This document shows, piece after piece, positions 30,884 through 39,705 of a stretch of 46,585 nt of DNA. Where the stretch lies: positions 1 through 46,585 of IMG/VR virus record IMGVR_UViG_3300044910_000838. One strand, given 5' to 3'. Both the position numbers and the translations under genes were made by a program. Numbering within the stretch: the stretch's first letter is position 1; the number at the start of each line of letters is the position of its first letter. A model generated the notes under the pieces. It was not told the origin of the DNA and did not search any database. It saw only the letters and a program-made list of their open reading frames with translations. The stretch comes from a virus.

Positions 30884-31276
30884 TTAATCTACATAAGGTA
30901 TCAACTCCTCGTCATAAGGTTTAACTAAAACATTTGCCATTGCAATATACATTTCTTTATTATCTTTCTCAAATAAAAAAACATGAACAATTTCTTCAGA
31001 ATTCCATTCTTTAGTTATATGAGGAGCATTCTTCATCCTATCAGGATTAGCTTCCCAACCAACTTCAAATTCCTTTCCTGATATTTCTGATAAATTTTCA
31101 CTAAATGCTAATAACAGATTATTACAATCATTAACACATGCTTCATATTCAGAAAAATGTTCAGACTCCAATTCTAAAGAAACAGCATCTAAATTTACTT
31201 TAAGTGGATAATTTTCAAAAACTTTATGTTCCATTTGAAACATTATCGTATAAACATAATAATTTCTTTTTTTCAA
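30884..31276 (-). CDS. Hypothetical protein, 130 aa
   Basis: No family recognised. Alternating strands and helices (NYYVYTIMFQMEHKVFENYPLKVNL, CNNLLLAFSENLSEI, VGWEANPDR). The start overlaps the stop of the 144-aa gene upstream by four bases. The two proteins share a faint layout (helix, then a xxNPD word), so they could be distant duplicates; this is weak. Confidence 0.65.
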   Translation of the reverse strand: MKKRNYYVYTIMFQMEHKVFENYPLKVNLDAVSLELESEHFSEYEACVNDCNNLLLAFSENLSEISGKEFEVGWEANPDRMKNAPHITKEWNSEEIVHVFLFEKDNKEMYIAMANVLVKPYDEELIPYVD

Positions 31277-31707
31277 TGTCTTCTCTCAATAATTTGGGAT
31301 TGTTGAATATCTTCTGTTGTTAATGTAGAAAATAAACAAACTAATTCATTGTCAAGTTTTACAGAATAATCACAAACAATAAATTTGTCAATATTAAAAT
31401 CGTCTTCTTCATCTCCCATCATGTATAAAGTATCTCCAATTAATGCAGATTTTTCTTCTTCTACTCTTTTTTCAAAATTATTAGTTGGAAAAAAATCAGG
31501 ATTTGGATTAAAGTCAATTTCAACATTGTCTTCATCAAATATATCAACTAACATTTCGCAAAAACTTTGAGCTTGATTAAGTAATCCAATATCATATTGT
31601 TGATTATCAGTCATGATAGTCATCTTAAATATTTTATGTTCATCTCCAAATTCTGGACACACTGTGGAAATAACTGGTTCAAACAGTTCAATATAATTAT
31701 AATACAT
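31273..31707 (-). CDS. Hypothetical acidic protein, 144 aa
   Basis: Acidic protein (DIFDEDNVEIDFNPNPDFF, GDEEDDFNIDKF) without recognisable motifs. It begins three bases after the stop of the 355-aa structural-type gene and is coupled to the 130-aa gene by a 4-bp overlap. Function unknown. Confidence 0.65.
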   Translation of the reverse strand: MYYNYIELFEPVISTVCPEFGDEHKIFKMTIMTDNQQYDIGLLNQAQSFCEMLVDIFDEDNVEIDFNPNPDFFPTNNFEKRVEEEKSALIGDTLYMMGDEEDDFNIDKFIVCDYSVKLDNELVCLFSTLTTEDIQQSQIIERRH

Positions 31708-31710
31708 TTT

Positions 31711-32778
31711 TTAAATTATTCCAATAATATTTGAAATTATGTTGTCATTTGTGACATAAGAATTATCAACACTAGATACGTTTGATATTGTATCAGGTGT
31801 CATTAAAACTGGCTGCATTAATGAAGATGTCATAACGCAACCATTGGTACATTGTATCATATAATTTTTATTTTGTAAACTTAATCTTAAATAATTTTCA
31901 TCATTTACAAAATTATTTAATGGAACTCTGCTAGATAATATTCTATCAACGACTGTATAGTGAGGATTAGCAATTAATATAAAACATTCATTATCATCAA
32001 TTAGAGCATCATTATCACCTGGATATAGATTTAATCTAGAATTTATTGGCAAATTTAATATTTGGTTACTTGAAAATAACTTATAATTTTTACCATCGCT
32101 TTTGACATAATTAACATTGTTCCATGCTGTATTGAAGGATGTCACATATTTATTTTCAAAAAATTCTAAATAATTGGTGTAAACAATATCGCTTGGTTTA
32201 TATACTAATATTTTAATAGTGGATAAACTATAAATCATATTTGTTAATATAATAGAAGTTCCAATACTATTAAAATATGATTTTTCATATGAACTTTCAT
32301 CTAATACTTGACCATTCAAAAAAACTAATACATTATCTGTATTAGAAAATTTTAATACTTTTTGGATATTAGAATTATCTTTTCCTGAAATAATTTTTGT
32401 ATTAGATACACGATAAACAAATTCATCAAAAGTTGTTGAATTTTGAGAATTAATATTAAATCTCAAATTTATTCTTGGAGGTAAAGGAACATCATCAAAT
32501 TCTCTAATAGCAATTGTTATTGTATTATAGCTTGAATTTAGATTAACAAAATTAATATCAGAATTATTTTTATCAGGATATAACGTATTATTTTTATTAA
32601 AAATAGTAGTATCTAAATCTGTTGATAAAATATTTCGAGTTTTTTTAGTTTTTATTGGTACTAATTTTCCAGCACAACCTTGCGTAATAGAGCATTTATT
32701 AATGAAAACACGTAATTGGTCTTCTTCAATATCAATTTCTCTTTTACAAGTATTGCATTTATATGTAATAAAGTTCAC
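31711..32778 (-). CDS. Protein with N-terminal zinc ribbon, probably structural, 355 aa
   Basis: Residues 1-36 form a four-cysteine zinc ribbon (YKCNTCKREI, then INKCSITQGCAG). The remainder is beta-rich with Asn/Ser-rich strands (VLVFLNGQVLDESSYEKSYF, TSIILTNMI), the look of a phage tail or baseplate protein. No close family recognised. The start overlaps the DexA-like gene's stop by four bases. Confidence 0.65.
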   Translation of the reverse strand: MNFITYKCNTCKREIDIEEDQLRVFINKCSITQGCAGKLVPIKTKKTRNILSTDLDTTIFNKNNTLYPDKNNSDINFVNLNSSYNTITIAIREFDDVPLPPRINLRFNINSQNSTTFDEFVYRVSNTKIISGKDNSNIQKVLKFSNTDNVLVFLNGQVLDESSYEKSYFNSIGTSIILTNMIYSLSTIKILVYKPSDIVYTNYLEFFENKYVTSFNTAWNNVNYVKSDGKNYKLFSSNQILNLPINSRLNLYPGDNDALIDDNECFILIANPHYTVVDRILSSRVPLNNFVNDENYLRLSLQNKNYMIQCTNGCVMTSSLMQPVLMTPDTISNVSSVDNSYVTNDNIISNIIGII

Positions 32779-33365
32779 GCCATTAAATCCTTAAATATAG
32801 CATTGTATTGTCGAGCAACATCCAAAGTCATTCTTGCATCTTCTAATGCATTATGAGCTGCTCGTTTATCATTACCAAATAGTTCAAATACATGATCTGA
32901 TTTATAAGTTCCGAAACATATAAAAGACATTCCAGCAACATCTAATACAACATGATGACTTTTAAATTCTACCCCAAAATCATTAAACAATTGTTCAGTA
33001 AAATTAATATCAAAACCTGTATTAAATCCTAATACCATCACTTTTGGATTAGGACCTAAATGCTTTAATAAAAATTCCATTAACAATACACAAGCTTCTT
33101 CTCGTTCTACTCCGTGTTCAGCCAAATATTCTCTAGTTAAACCATGAATTTTTTGAGCATCATTAGACCATTGGTATGTTGTTTCATCAAATTTTATTTC
33201 AACATATAATTCATCTACAATTTCAAAAGTTCTAGTATTAAAAATAATAGCACCAAAAGAAAGACCTTGAAATGTTAAAGCACTATTACCTAAAAAATCC
33301 GAACCACTACTTTCCCAATCGATACATAAACCATAAGTTGGCGCATAAGAATGGTATTTAATCAT
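32775..33365 (-). CDS. dexA: DexA-like 3'-5' exonuclease (DEDDh), 196 aa
   Basis: DEDD motif I is LCIDWESSG (D16, E18); motif II lies near MVLGFNTGFDINF with its Asp; motif III is HNALEDARM (H171, D176). Size and motifs fit T4 exonuclease A. It would degrade single strands, possibly for nucleotide recycling. It overlaps both neighbours by four bases. Confidence 0.8.
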   Translation of the reverse strand: MIKYHSYAPTYGLCIDWESSGSDFLGNSALTFQGLSFGAIIFNTRTFEIVDELYVEIKFDETTYQWSNDAQKIHGLTREYLAEHGVEREEACVLLMEFLLKHLGPNPKVMVLGFNTGFDINFTEQLFNDFGVEFKSHHVVLDVAGMSFICFGTYKSDHVFELFGNDKRAAHNALEDARMTLDVARQYNAIFKDLMA

Positions 33366-33937
33366 TTTCTCTCCACAAAGTTAATAATTTCATCTACTCG
33401 TTTTTTAATATCATGTTCTTTTACTAGAAGAAAAGGAATATCGCTAAGTTCGCATAATTCAATTAATCTATTATTGAAGATTTCTTGTGTTTCAAAACTT
33501 CCTCTATTTTTATCTTCTTCAAATTTAATATTTTTATTTGTCTCAATAATAACTAATTTATCATAAATTAATTGATATTTTAAACATGCATTTCTAAAAC
33601 CATCAATCCAATAATTATTATTTCGAGTATTTAATTGTTTATTCCATAATTCAGCATAAATTAATATGTCAAAAAAGGAACGCTCAACAAATACTTTATC
33701 ATTAAAACTCTTGGTTCTTAATTTAAAATCATGTTCATATTTTTTATGAATCACAAGTTCTTGGAAATTATTCATATCTTTAAAAGATGATAAAGCTTCA
33801 ACTAAGCTATTATAACCCATTTCTTTCTGAACATGGCGAGAAACTTTAAAATTATCGACTGAATAATCTAACATTGATAATTCATTCAACACTGTGGATT
33901 TACCTACACCATGAGCACCAGATACAGCAATTAACAT
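33362..33937 (-). CDS. P-loop kinase/AAA_28-type ATPase, 191 aa
   Basis: Walker A is GAHGVGKST (7-15). The lid-like region and FVERSFFDILIYAELW follow the pattern of AAA_28/NadR-type and nucleotide-kinase P-loop proteins. The substrate cannot be told; a nucleotide or nucleoside is likely. It has its own sigma70-like promoter and AGGAAG site, and starts an operon with DexA and the zinc-ribbon protein. Confidence 0.7.
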   Translation of the reverse strand: MLIAVSGAHGVGKSTVLNELSMLDYSVDNFKVSRHVQKEMGYNSLVEALSSFKDMNNFQELVIHKKYEHDFKLRTKSFNDKVFVERSFFDILIYAELWNKQLNTRNNNYWIDGFRNACLKYQLIYDKLVIIETNKNIKFEEDKNRGSFETQEIFNNRLIELCELSDIPFLLVKEHDIKKRVDEIINFVERK

Positions 33938-33970
33938 ACACTTCTTCCTAATATCAAAATAACATAATCA

Positions 33971-33999
33971 AATATATCACACAATGTTAGATTTGTAAA
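33971..33999 (-). promoter_or_regulatory. Sigma70-like promoter
   Basis: TTTACA (33994-33999), 17-nt spacer, TATATT (33971-33976). It lacks the TTTT extension of the other sites but has the same geometry. It lies 34 nt before ATG 33937. Confidence 0.5.
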
Positions 34000-34005
34000 T
34001 ATTTT

Positions 34006-34656
34006 TTAGCTAAAAATCAAAGCTGCTGCATAATCTCTTTTTGCTTTAGGAACAACCCATTCTGAACCATTATAAGCCTTAATTTCATTTGATAATGCAT
34101 CATACCAAACTTGGCCAGTAACAGGATTTGTTGGAATAGTATTATAAATTAATGCAACTGGAAACCAAGTTGTTCCATCATAAGCTTTTAATTGATTATT
34201 ACTAGTATCATACCAAGTTTGCCCTTTAGTGACACCTGTTGTTGGTTGAGTTGTTCCCATATAAGGAGCAGATACTGGTTTCCATATAGTTCCATCCCAA
34301 GCTCTTAATTGATCAGTACTAGTATCATACCATAAATCTCCTTCTGAAGGATTAGTTGGTTGTCCTGTTGGGAGTTTTGCAGCTAATTGCCAAAGACTTG
34401 TTCCAGCATTATAAACTCTCAATACTTTAGGATCAGTACCAACATCAAACCATAATTGTCCTTCGATTGGATTAGATGGAGCAATAGAACTTGCAAAGCT
34501 TTCAAGTAATCTTACAAAGTTTTGTTGTTGTCCTACACCATAATTTTTAGCACCACGGCCATGTAATAATAAACTAGTTAATGTTGAATTAACTTCTAAT
34601 GGTTCAATTTCAAAATCTGGTTTATTAACGTCTGAACGATGAATAACATAAGTCAT
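34006..34656 (-). CDS. Tail-fibre-like protein with four WYD repeats, 216 aa
   Basis: Four copies of a beta unit follow one another: NPIEGQLWFDVGTDPKVLRVYNAGTSLW, NPSEGDLWYDTSTDQLRAWDGTIW, VTKGQTWYDTSNNQLKAYDGTTW, NPVTGQVWYDALSNEIKAYNGSEW. Such units occur in phage fibre and neck proteins. The N-terminus (RSDVNKPDFEIEPLEVNSTLTSLLLHGRGAKNYG) is a segment seen at the start of T4-like fibre-attachment proteins. The same unit occurs in the gp13-like protein at 41166-42656. Confidence 0.75.
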   Translation of the reverse strand: MTYVIHRSDVNKPDFEIEPLEVNSTLTSLLLHGRGAKNYGVGQQQNFVRLLESFASSIAPSNPIEGQLWFDVGTDPKVLRVYNAGTSLWQLAAKLPTGQPTNPSEGDLWYDTSTDQLRAWDGTIWKPVSAPYMGTTQPTTGVTKGQTWYDTSNNQLKAYDGTTWFPVALIYNTIPTNPVTGQVWYDALSNEIKAYNGSEWVVPKAKRDYAAALIFS

Positions 34657-34671
34657 AATATTTAGTTCCTT

Positions 34672-35040
34672 TTAATCTTGTTTTTTAATAACATAAGCAA
34701 TCCATCTATTTAACGCCATAGATGGGTCCTTAAATTGAGCATATTGTTCTTTATTTTCTTCATTATTCAACATAATCAAACACCATTGAGCTAATTCCAC
34801 TTGTTCTTCATTTTTTAATTGCTTTAATTCGTCTAATTGTTCTTTAGAAGAAGAGAACTCATTAGCATATCGTGGATTAGTATTTTCACCATTCTTAAAC
34901 AAATTCACTAATTGTAATAATACATTATAATGAACAGCATTAGTACATTTCTTAGCTTTACAAATTTCTTGTAATATCATAGAAATATGAATTGGCGTAA
35001 TCTGCTCTTTTAATATTGGTTTTATTTCATGTAATTTCAT
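34672..35040 (-). CDS. Hypothetical helical protein next to terminase, 122 aa
   Basis: All-helical protein (ISMILQEICKAKKCTNAVHYNVLLQLVNLF, QVELAQWCLIMLN). It lies directly downstream of terminase large subunit with a GATAAATA box between them. In T4 the small terminase gp16 is upstream of gp17, so position does not support that name and I saw no terminase small-subunit motif. Function unknown. Confidence 0.65.
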   Translation of the reverse strand: MKLHEIKPILKEQITPIHISMILQEICKAKKCTNAVHYNVLLQLVNLFKNGENTNPRYANEFSSSKEQLDELKQLKNEEQVELAQWCLIMLNNEENKEQYAQFKDPSMALNRWIAYVIKKQD

Positions 35041-35068
35041 TTTAATTCCTAAGTATAAAGTTATTTAG

Positions 35069-35076
35069 TATTTATC
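35069..35076 (-). promoter_or_regulatory. Late-promoter-like GATAAATA
   Basis: One mismatch to TATAAATA, 29 nt before the ATG at 35040, in the gap between terminase and the 122-aa gene. Confidence 0.45.
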
Positions 35077-35077
35077 T

Positions 35078-37183
35078 TTAAAATAAAATTGGCATTGGCT
35101 CATCCATTTCATCAGCTGTTTCATTATCAGAAGAATAATCATTTTCATCATATTTATACATGAGTTTATGAGCTTCAGGATCAAAAGAAGCAACATACTT
35201 AATTAATCTAACAATTAACACTAATGCCATAACTGCGTCATCAGTAGCTCCCTGTTTAGCAGCATAACTTCCACCCGAAGCTATAAAATTTTTCAATTCA
35301 AATATTGTAATTTCAGAATTTATAATTAATCCATTCTTAATCTTTTCCAATAATGTCTTCATTTGCAAACAAGCCAATACTTTTGATTTATTAGTAGTTG
35401 CCATTCCTAATTTTCCAGGAACATCATTAATCAATTCTGCAAATTCTGGTTGTTCTTCATCTGTCTCATATAATGCAGCAATAGCTTCTCCAATACTATT
35501 TCTTTCAAACGTCCACATTACCTCAGGTCTTTTATTACCGATAGGTTTTGATAACTTTTCTAATATCCACTTTAACTTGCCATATAATCCTGGGATATTT
35601 AAATCATTAGAACGATATTGACCAATTTGAACTAATCCTGGAAATGTAAAAATATCTATTACAGAAAAATCTGCTCCTCTACCAGTCGCAACATCACAAG
35701 CAACTAAATACATAGGATTTCCTTTTAACTCATCCCAAAACTTAAAACCATTATCTTCAAATAATACAGAAGAATATCTAAATTCATTTAATCGTAATGA
35801 ACTAACTAATAATGCATCTGAAGATAAAAATTCACAATCTAATTCAACTTTAGCTTTTAATTCTCCTAATTTACCAACCATTTCTTCATAATATCCAGAA
35901 CCAGGTCCTCTTTCAGGATGTCTATGATATAAAACAGTTTTATTTACAAAAGAATTTAATCCTGCACATGAACTTCTCCATAATGAAGCAAATAAATCAC
36001 TATCACCATTAGGAGTAGTTGTTAGAATAAATTTACCACCTGTTGATAAAGAAGGAGTAATAGATGCCCACATTTCGTCTTGAATTCTTTTAGATACGAA
36101 TGCAATCTCATCAATAAACAGAATACTTGGTGAACCACCTCGGCCAGTTTTTTCAGTGGTTGCTTCTGATTTTATAACAGAGCCATTATCAAACTCTATA
36201 CTAGTACGATTGTAGAATTTGCAACCTGCTTTTAACCAATTTGGTAATTCTTCATAAGAGAATTTTATTCTACCCATGATTTCAGTAGCATGCGCCATCG
36301 CTTTAGAAGCAATAACACATAATTTATCTTTTTGGAAAGTAGCCATCCACAATATATAGATGGCAGCTACTGATGTATTATGTGATAAAATTCCATTTGT
36401 ATAATAAACATGCTCTTCATCATCAAGTTCTAAATCATACATATTTTCATAATTATCATATTTAATTAAATCAACAACTTTGCTAATACCTTTTATAGTT
36501 TTTAAATATGTATTTGAATTTAAATCTTTTAAAAATAGTTCTTTATTATCTTTATCAATAACAATATGATTATCTGCACCTTTTAAATATAAACCATTTT
36601 CTAATATAACTTCATAAAGTTTATATTTTACGGTTTTAAAACTTGATTTTATTTTTGACAGTCCTAAAGGAGTATCAACATAACAATTGTTAATACTAGT
36701 TTGTTGTATAAATTTTAAATTACCTTCATAATCATTTATAGCAACAGTTATAGGATTATTTAAATTATGAAATTGTTCTATAGATATTTCTTGTTTATCT
36801 AAACAATATCTTAATATTTTATTTTTTAATCTGCTAAAAAAAGATTTTTTGGCATAAAGTTCCTTATCTAAAATCTTTAATAATAATATTTTGAACCAAT
36901 TTTTTGGTTTAGTATATATATTTATTAAAGTTTCAGAAGAAACACATTTACCTAATTGTCGACTAGCCAGTAATAAAACATCTTTATTATTATGTATGAT
37001 ATCAATCATTTCTTCTTGATATTCATATAAGTGGAATGGAACAGTGCCTTTAACAGGATGTTGAATTTTTACATAAGTTTTTATAAAATAAATTGGGTCA
37101 TTTGTGCATTTTTCTAATTCTTCAACTTTATCTAAATCATATTCATCTTGAATGTTAGCTCTTTTAATATATTGATTTGCCAT
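35078..37183 (-). CDS. Terminase large subunit (gp17-like) with intein in Walker A, 701 aa
   Basis: The ATPase P loop SRQLGK (74-79) is cut from its Thr (T270) by a 190-residue intein. After splicing the motif would read SRQLGKTSVA, as in T4 gp17. Walker B is ILFIDEIAF (D358, E359), followed by TTTPNG. The nuclease domain has ACDVATGRGADFSVID (D497, D505), WTFERNS and GATDDAVMALVL. Spliced length would be 511 residues against 610 in T4. The motor cuts and pumps DNA into proheads. Without splicing the ATPase could not work. A CATAAATA box lies upstream. Confidence 0.92.
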   Translation of the reverse strand: MANQYIKRANIQDEYDLDKVEELEKCTNDPIYFIKTYVKIQHPVKGTVPFHLYEYQEEMIDIIHNNKDVLLLASRQLGKCVSSETLINIYTKPKNWFKILLLKILDKELYAKKSFFSRLKNKILRYCLDKQEISIEQFHNLNNPITVAINDYEGNLKFIQQTSINNCYVDTPLGLSKIKSSFKTVKYKLYEVILENGLYLKGADNHIVIDKDNKELFLKDLNSNTYLKTIKGISKVVDLIKYDNYENMYDLELDDEEHVYYTNGILSHNTSVAAIYILWMATFQKDKLCVIASKAMAHATEIMGRIKFSYEELPNWLKAGCKFYNRTSIEFDNGSVIKSEATTEKTGRGGSPSILFIDEIAFVSKRIQDEMWASITPSLSTGGKFILTTTPNGDSDLFASLWRSSCAGLNSFVNKTVLYHRHPERGPGSGYYEEMVGKLGELKAKVELDCEFLSSDALLVSSLRLNEFRYSSVLFEDNGFKFWDELKGNPMYLVACDVATGRGADFSVIDIFTFPGLVQIGQYRSNDLNIPGLYGKLKWILEKLSKPIGNKRPEVMWTFERNSIGEAIAALYETDEEQPEFAELINDVPGKLGMATTNKSKVLACLQMKTLLEKIKNGLIINSEITIFELKNFIASGGSYAAKQGATDDAVMALVLIVRLIKYVASFDPEAHKLMYKYDENDYSSDNETADEMDEPMPILF
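36377..36946 (-). other. Mini-intein in terminase, 190 aa, no endonuclease domain
   Basis: Begins C80 (CVSSETLINIY, block A); block B is LKGADNHIVI with its His; block F ENMYDLELDDEEHVYYTNG; block G ILSHN, followed by Thr as the +1 nucleophile. All residues for cis-splicing are present. About 70 extra residues (KNWFKILLLKIL..., SIEQFHNL) separate block A from the next strands, as in other phage terminase inteins. No LAGLIDADG or HNH motif is seen. Confidence 0.9.
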
Positions 37184-37214
37184 AATTTTTCCATAAACGT
37201 AATTTCCTTATTTT

Positions 37215-37222
37215 TATTTATG
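37215..37222 (-). promoter_or_regulatory. Late-promoter-like CATAAATA for terminase
   Basis: One mismatch to TATAAATA, located 32 nt before the terminase ATG and directly after a strong terminator. Confidence 0.5.
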
Positions 37223-37228
37223 GAACGC

Positions 37229-37259
37229 AAAAAAGCCCATAATTATTATGGGCTTTTTT
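37229..37259 (-). terminator. Strong bidirectional-looking terminator
   Basis: AAAAAAGCCCATAAT and ATTATGGGCTTTTTT form a near-perfect stem with A and T tracts on either side, just beyond the VWA gene stop. It separates the VWA operon from terminase. Confidence 0.85.
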
Positions 37260-37269
37260 ATTTTTGAAA

Positions 37270-38418
37270 TTAATCTTTCCCAATATATGTTATATTTTGA
37301 GTACTAAATCCAGAATTTTTTCTAAATTCAAGATAAGAAGAACGAGTATCAAATATAATAAACACCTTTCCACCTGGTGTTTTAATTAATTCAACAAGTT
37401 CTTTCATATTATCTCCAGATGAAACATCACTATCAGAAAATATTAAAATATTATATTTGTCTTTAATTAATTTTTGAATATTTTCACGTAAATCTGCAGA
37501 GAAATTAGTAACAGAACCATAATGTTGTTTAAATATTACGCTCATTTTTCCATCAAATCTTGTTGGTTTTTCTAAAACATTAGAAACAGCAACTGCTTTA
37601 TCTGATTTAAACATACCTTTCCATGCATGCCAATTATCACTAAATTTAATAATGGTAAATAATGCATTTGATAATCTTGCATTAGATTTTAACAAATTAG
37701 CAATATTAGCATACATTGTTGCAATTATTGAACTCATACTTCCTGAGCTATCAATAACAAAAGCTAATTTTACTTCTTTAGCATCAAGAACATTTTCACC
37801 GGGTTTCATAGCTCCAGCGCCAGTTTGTCGTGCAGTATGGATACCTGATATACTTCTTCTAGAAGGTTTTTGATATGTTTCTTCTACTTCTTCTCCAGCT
37901 GAAGCAATAAACATTTTAATAATTTGGTTCCAATTAAACTTTGGTTGGATTTTTGAATAATCTACTTCTGATGGATTTGCATCTGAACCTTTACCTCTAC
38001 CACCTTTTTGAGCTGCTTCTTTTTCTCTTCTTGCAATTTCGTCTTCTTTTGCCTTTTCATTAGCTTCTTTTCTAGATAAATCCTTGCCAGCTTTAAGACG
38101 TTCTTCAGTTTTTTTATGTTGTTCATCTATTGCATTAACACCAGAACCTTCGCCAATTTCTTCAATTTTTTCTCCTTCTTCTTCCCCTTCTCCATCCTCA
38201 CTATCAGATTTTTGATTTCCTTCTTCTTCACCAGGTTCTCCAGGTTTGCCTGAACCACCTGGTGGCGGGTTTTGTTCTGGTCCTCCAGTTTCTTTTTTGA
38301 TGATTGTTATATTACCTTGTTCATCTATTTCATAATCACCATCTTTACCAATAATAATTTCAACAAAATCATTATTTTCTTCTTGATCTTCTTCTAATAA
38401 CATTTGATATTTTTGCAT
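37270..38418 (-). CDS. VWA-domain protein, 382 aa
   Basis: The C-terminal half is a von Willebrand A domain with MIDAS DSSGSMSS (D223 onward) and a second acidic loop FSDSDVSSGD. The N-terminal half is a flexible, Gly/Glu/Pro-rich region after a short beta segment (DGDYEIDEQGNITIIKK). I take ATG 38418 (MQKYQM), which has AGGA nine bases upstream. The pairing with the HExxH protein encoded just before it resembles the DUF2201 metallopeptidase/VWA-like pairs of bacteria. The role in the phage is not known. Confidence 0.8.
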   Translation of the reverse strand: MQKYQMLLEEDQEENNDFVEIIIGKDGDYEIDEQGNITIIKKETGGPEQNPPPGGSGKPGEPGEEEGNQKSDSEDGEGEEEGEKIEEIGEGSGVNAIDEQHKKTEERLKAGKDLSRKEANEKAKEDEIARREKEAAQKGGRGKGSDANPSEVDYSKIQPKFNWNQIIKMFIASAGEEVEETYQKPSRRSISGIHTARQTGAGAMKPGENVLDAKEVKLAFVIDSSGSMSSIIATMYANIANLLKSNARLSNALFTIIKFSDNWHAWKGMFKSDKAVAVSNVLEKPTRFDGKMSVIFKQHYGSVTNFSADLRENIQKLIKDKYNILIFSDSDVSSGDNMKELVELIKTPGGKVFIIFDTRSSYLEFRKNSGFSTQNITYIGKD

Positions 38419-38419
38419 T

Positions 38420-39703
38420 TTATACATCCTTTTGTTTCTTAATTCTAACAACAATATTACCATTACTATCGATATGATAATCTTTCTTAGAAATTGTTAA
38501 AACTGTTTGTTCTTGTCCTGAAAGAGGATCTGATGTTTTAACTTCATTATAACTATCTTTATGCCCAATTCTAATATTTCCATGACGATTAGCTGTTGGA
38601 ACTTTTTTAGCAATATCTCTACCATTAATAGTTAGATTTCCATAATCATCTTCTACATAATAAGGCCCTTTTTGTTCTTCACCTTCAGGTTTTTGACCTT
38701 GACCTTTTGGTTGTGGTTGAGCGTTAGGATCAGCAGGTCCTGGAGTTTTACCACCTTCTTCTTTTCCATGTTGTTGGCCTGTATCATGATCATCAGACAT
38801 ACCATCTAATTCTTCTTGAACCATTTGCTGTTGTTTTTTATTTAATTTGCTAAATTCAGCTGCAACTAAATTATACATTTGTTTATATGATGTTTGTCTA
38901 TCATAATTAATATCATCATTAAATAAACCAATTGGCAATTGCTCATATCCTGATTTAACTAACATATAATTAGAACGGAAATCACCAACCCAGTTGATAA
39001 TTTTAGGGTCAGCTTTAGGAATTTCATTTTGATAATGAAAGTCAGAATATGTATAATGTAAAAATTCATGAATAATCAAGAATTCAACCCAACAATATTC
39101 ATCTGGAGTATCTCCACCATTACTAACATATTTTTTACCTTTTGGAACTACACCTTTAATATGAGCAAAAGTCATTAAATCTTGCATGAATTCAGTATCA
39201 AAATAAAATTCACCTTTAGGAGATGCAGCAGCTGTTTCAATACTATTTAAATCTGGGCGTTTAGGATCTGGTAATAATAGAATAACAGGTTCATACAAAC
39301 GTTTAGGGTCTGTAAATGACCTCAATGGTAAAAATTGGTCATGTTCTACTTTAATATCTCTAATCAATCTCCAAAATATAGTTGCATCAAATTTTGGAGC
39401 ACCTTTAATGTCAATACCCTTCACTTCTTGAAATTTTTGAAATACTTCTGATTCTACAGTATTTTTAACAATAGTTCCATATAATAAAGGAGCTTTATCT
39501 GCAATTTCTTTGAATTTAGCAACTTTGTCTTCAATTTCTTTAACAATTTTACTTGCAGGAATACCATGAAATTTAGCAATAATATTAATGGTATCTTGAA
39601 TATGCTTGTCATTAATTGTATGGCTTTTAAATTGAATGGTTCCTTTTTGAAATTTGCGTTGTTCAAAAGCTTCATTCAGTTTTCTATATTTGTCTGTAGT
39701 CAT
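38420..39703 (-). CDS. Putative metallopeptidase (DUF2201-like), 427 aa
   Basis: IIHEFLHYTYSDFH (H212, E213, H216) is an HExxH zinc motif, and INWVGDFRSNYML (D241) about 25 residues on matches the NxAxDyxxN third-ligand motif of DUF2201-type peptidases. The C-terminal third is low-complexity (KEEGGKTPGPADPNAQPQPK) and ends with a DYHIDSNGNIVVRIKK segment similar to one at the start of the VWA partner. Start 39703 (MTTDKYRKL) has AGGA six bases upstream. Substrate unknown; a chaperone-like or virion-maturation role is only inference. Confidence 0.75.
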   Translation of the reverse strand: MTTDKYRKLNEAFEQRKFQKGTIQFKSHTINDKHIQDTINIIAKFHGIPASKIVKEIEDKVAKFKEIADKAPLLYGTIVKNTVESEVFQKFQEVKGIDIKGAPKFDATIFWRLIRDIKVEHDQFLPLRSFTDPKRLYEPVILLLPDPKRPDLNSIETAAASPKGEFYFDTEFMQDLMTFAHIKGVVPKGKKYVSNGGDTPDEYCWVEFLIIHEFLHYTYSDFHYQNEIPKADPKIINWVGDFRSNYMLVKSGYEQLPIGLFNDDINYDRQTSYKQMYNLVAAEFSKLNKKQQQMVQEELDGMSDDHDTGQQHGKEEGGKTPGPADPNAQPQPKGQGQKPEGEEQKGPYYVEDDYGNLTINGRDIAKKVPTANRHGNIRIGHKDSYNEVKTSDPLSGQEQTVLTISKKDYHIDSNGNIVVRIKKQKDV

Positions 39704-39705
39704 TT

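Noticed and set aside
34672-35040. Terminase small subunit (gp16)
   Set aside because: It lies downstream rather than upstream of gp17 and shows no recognisable gp16 feature; left as hypothetical.
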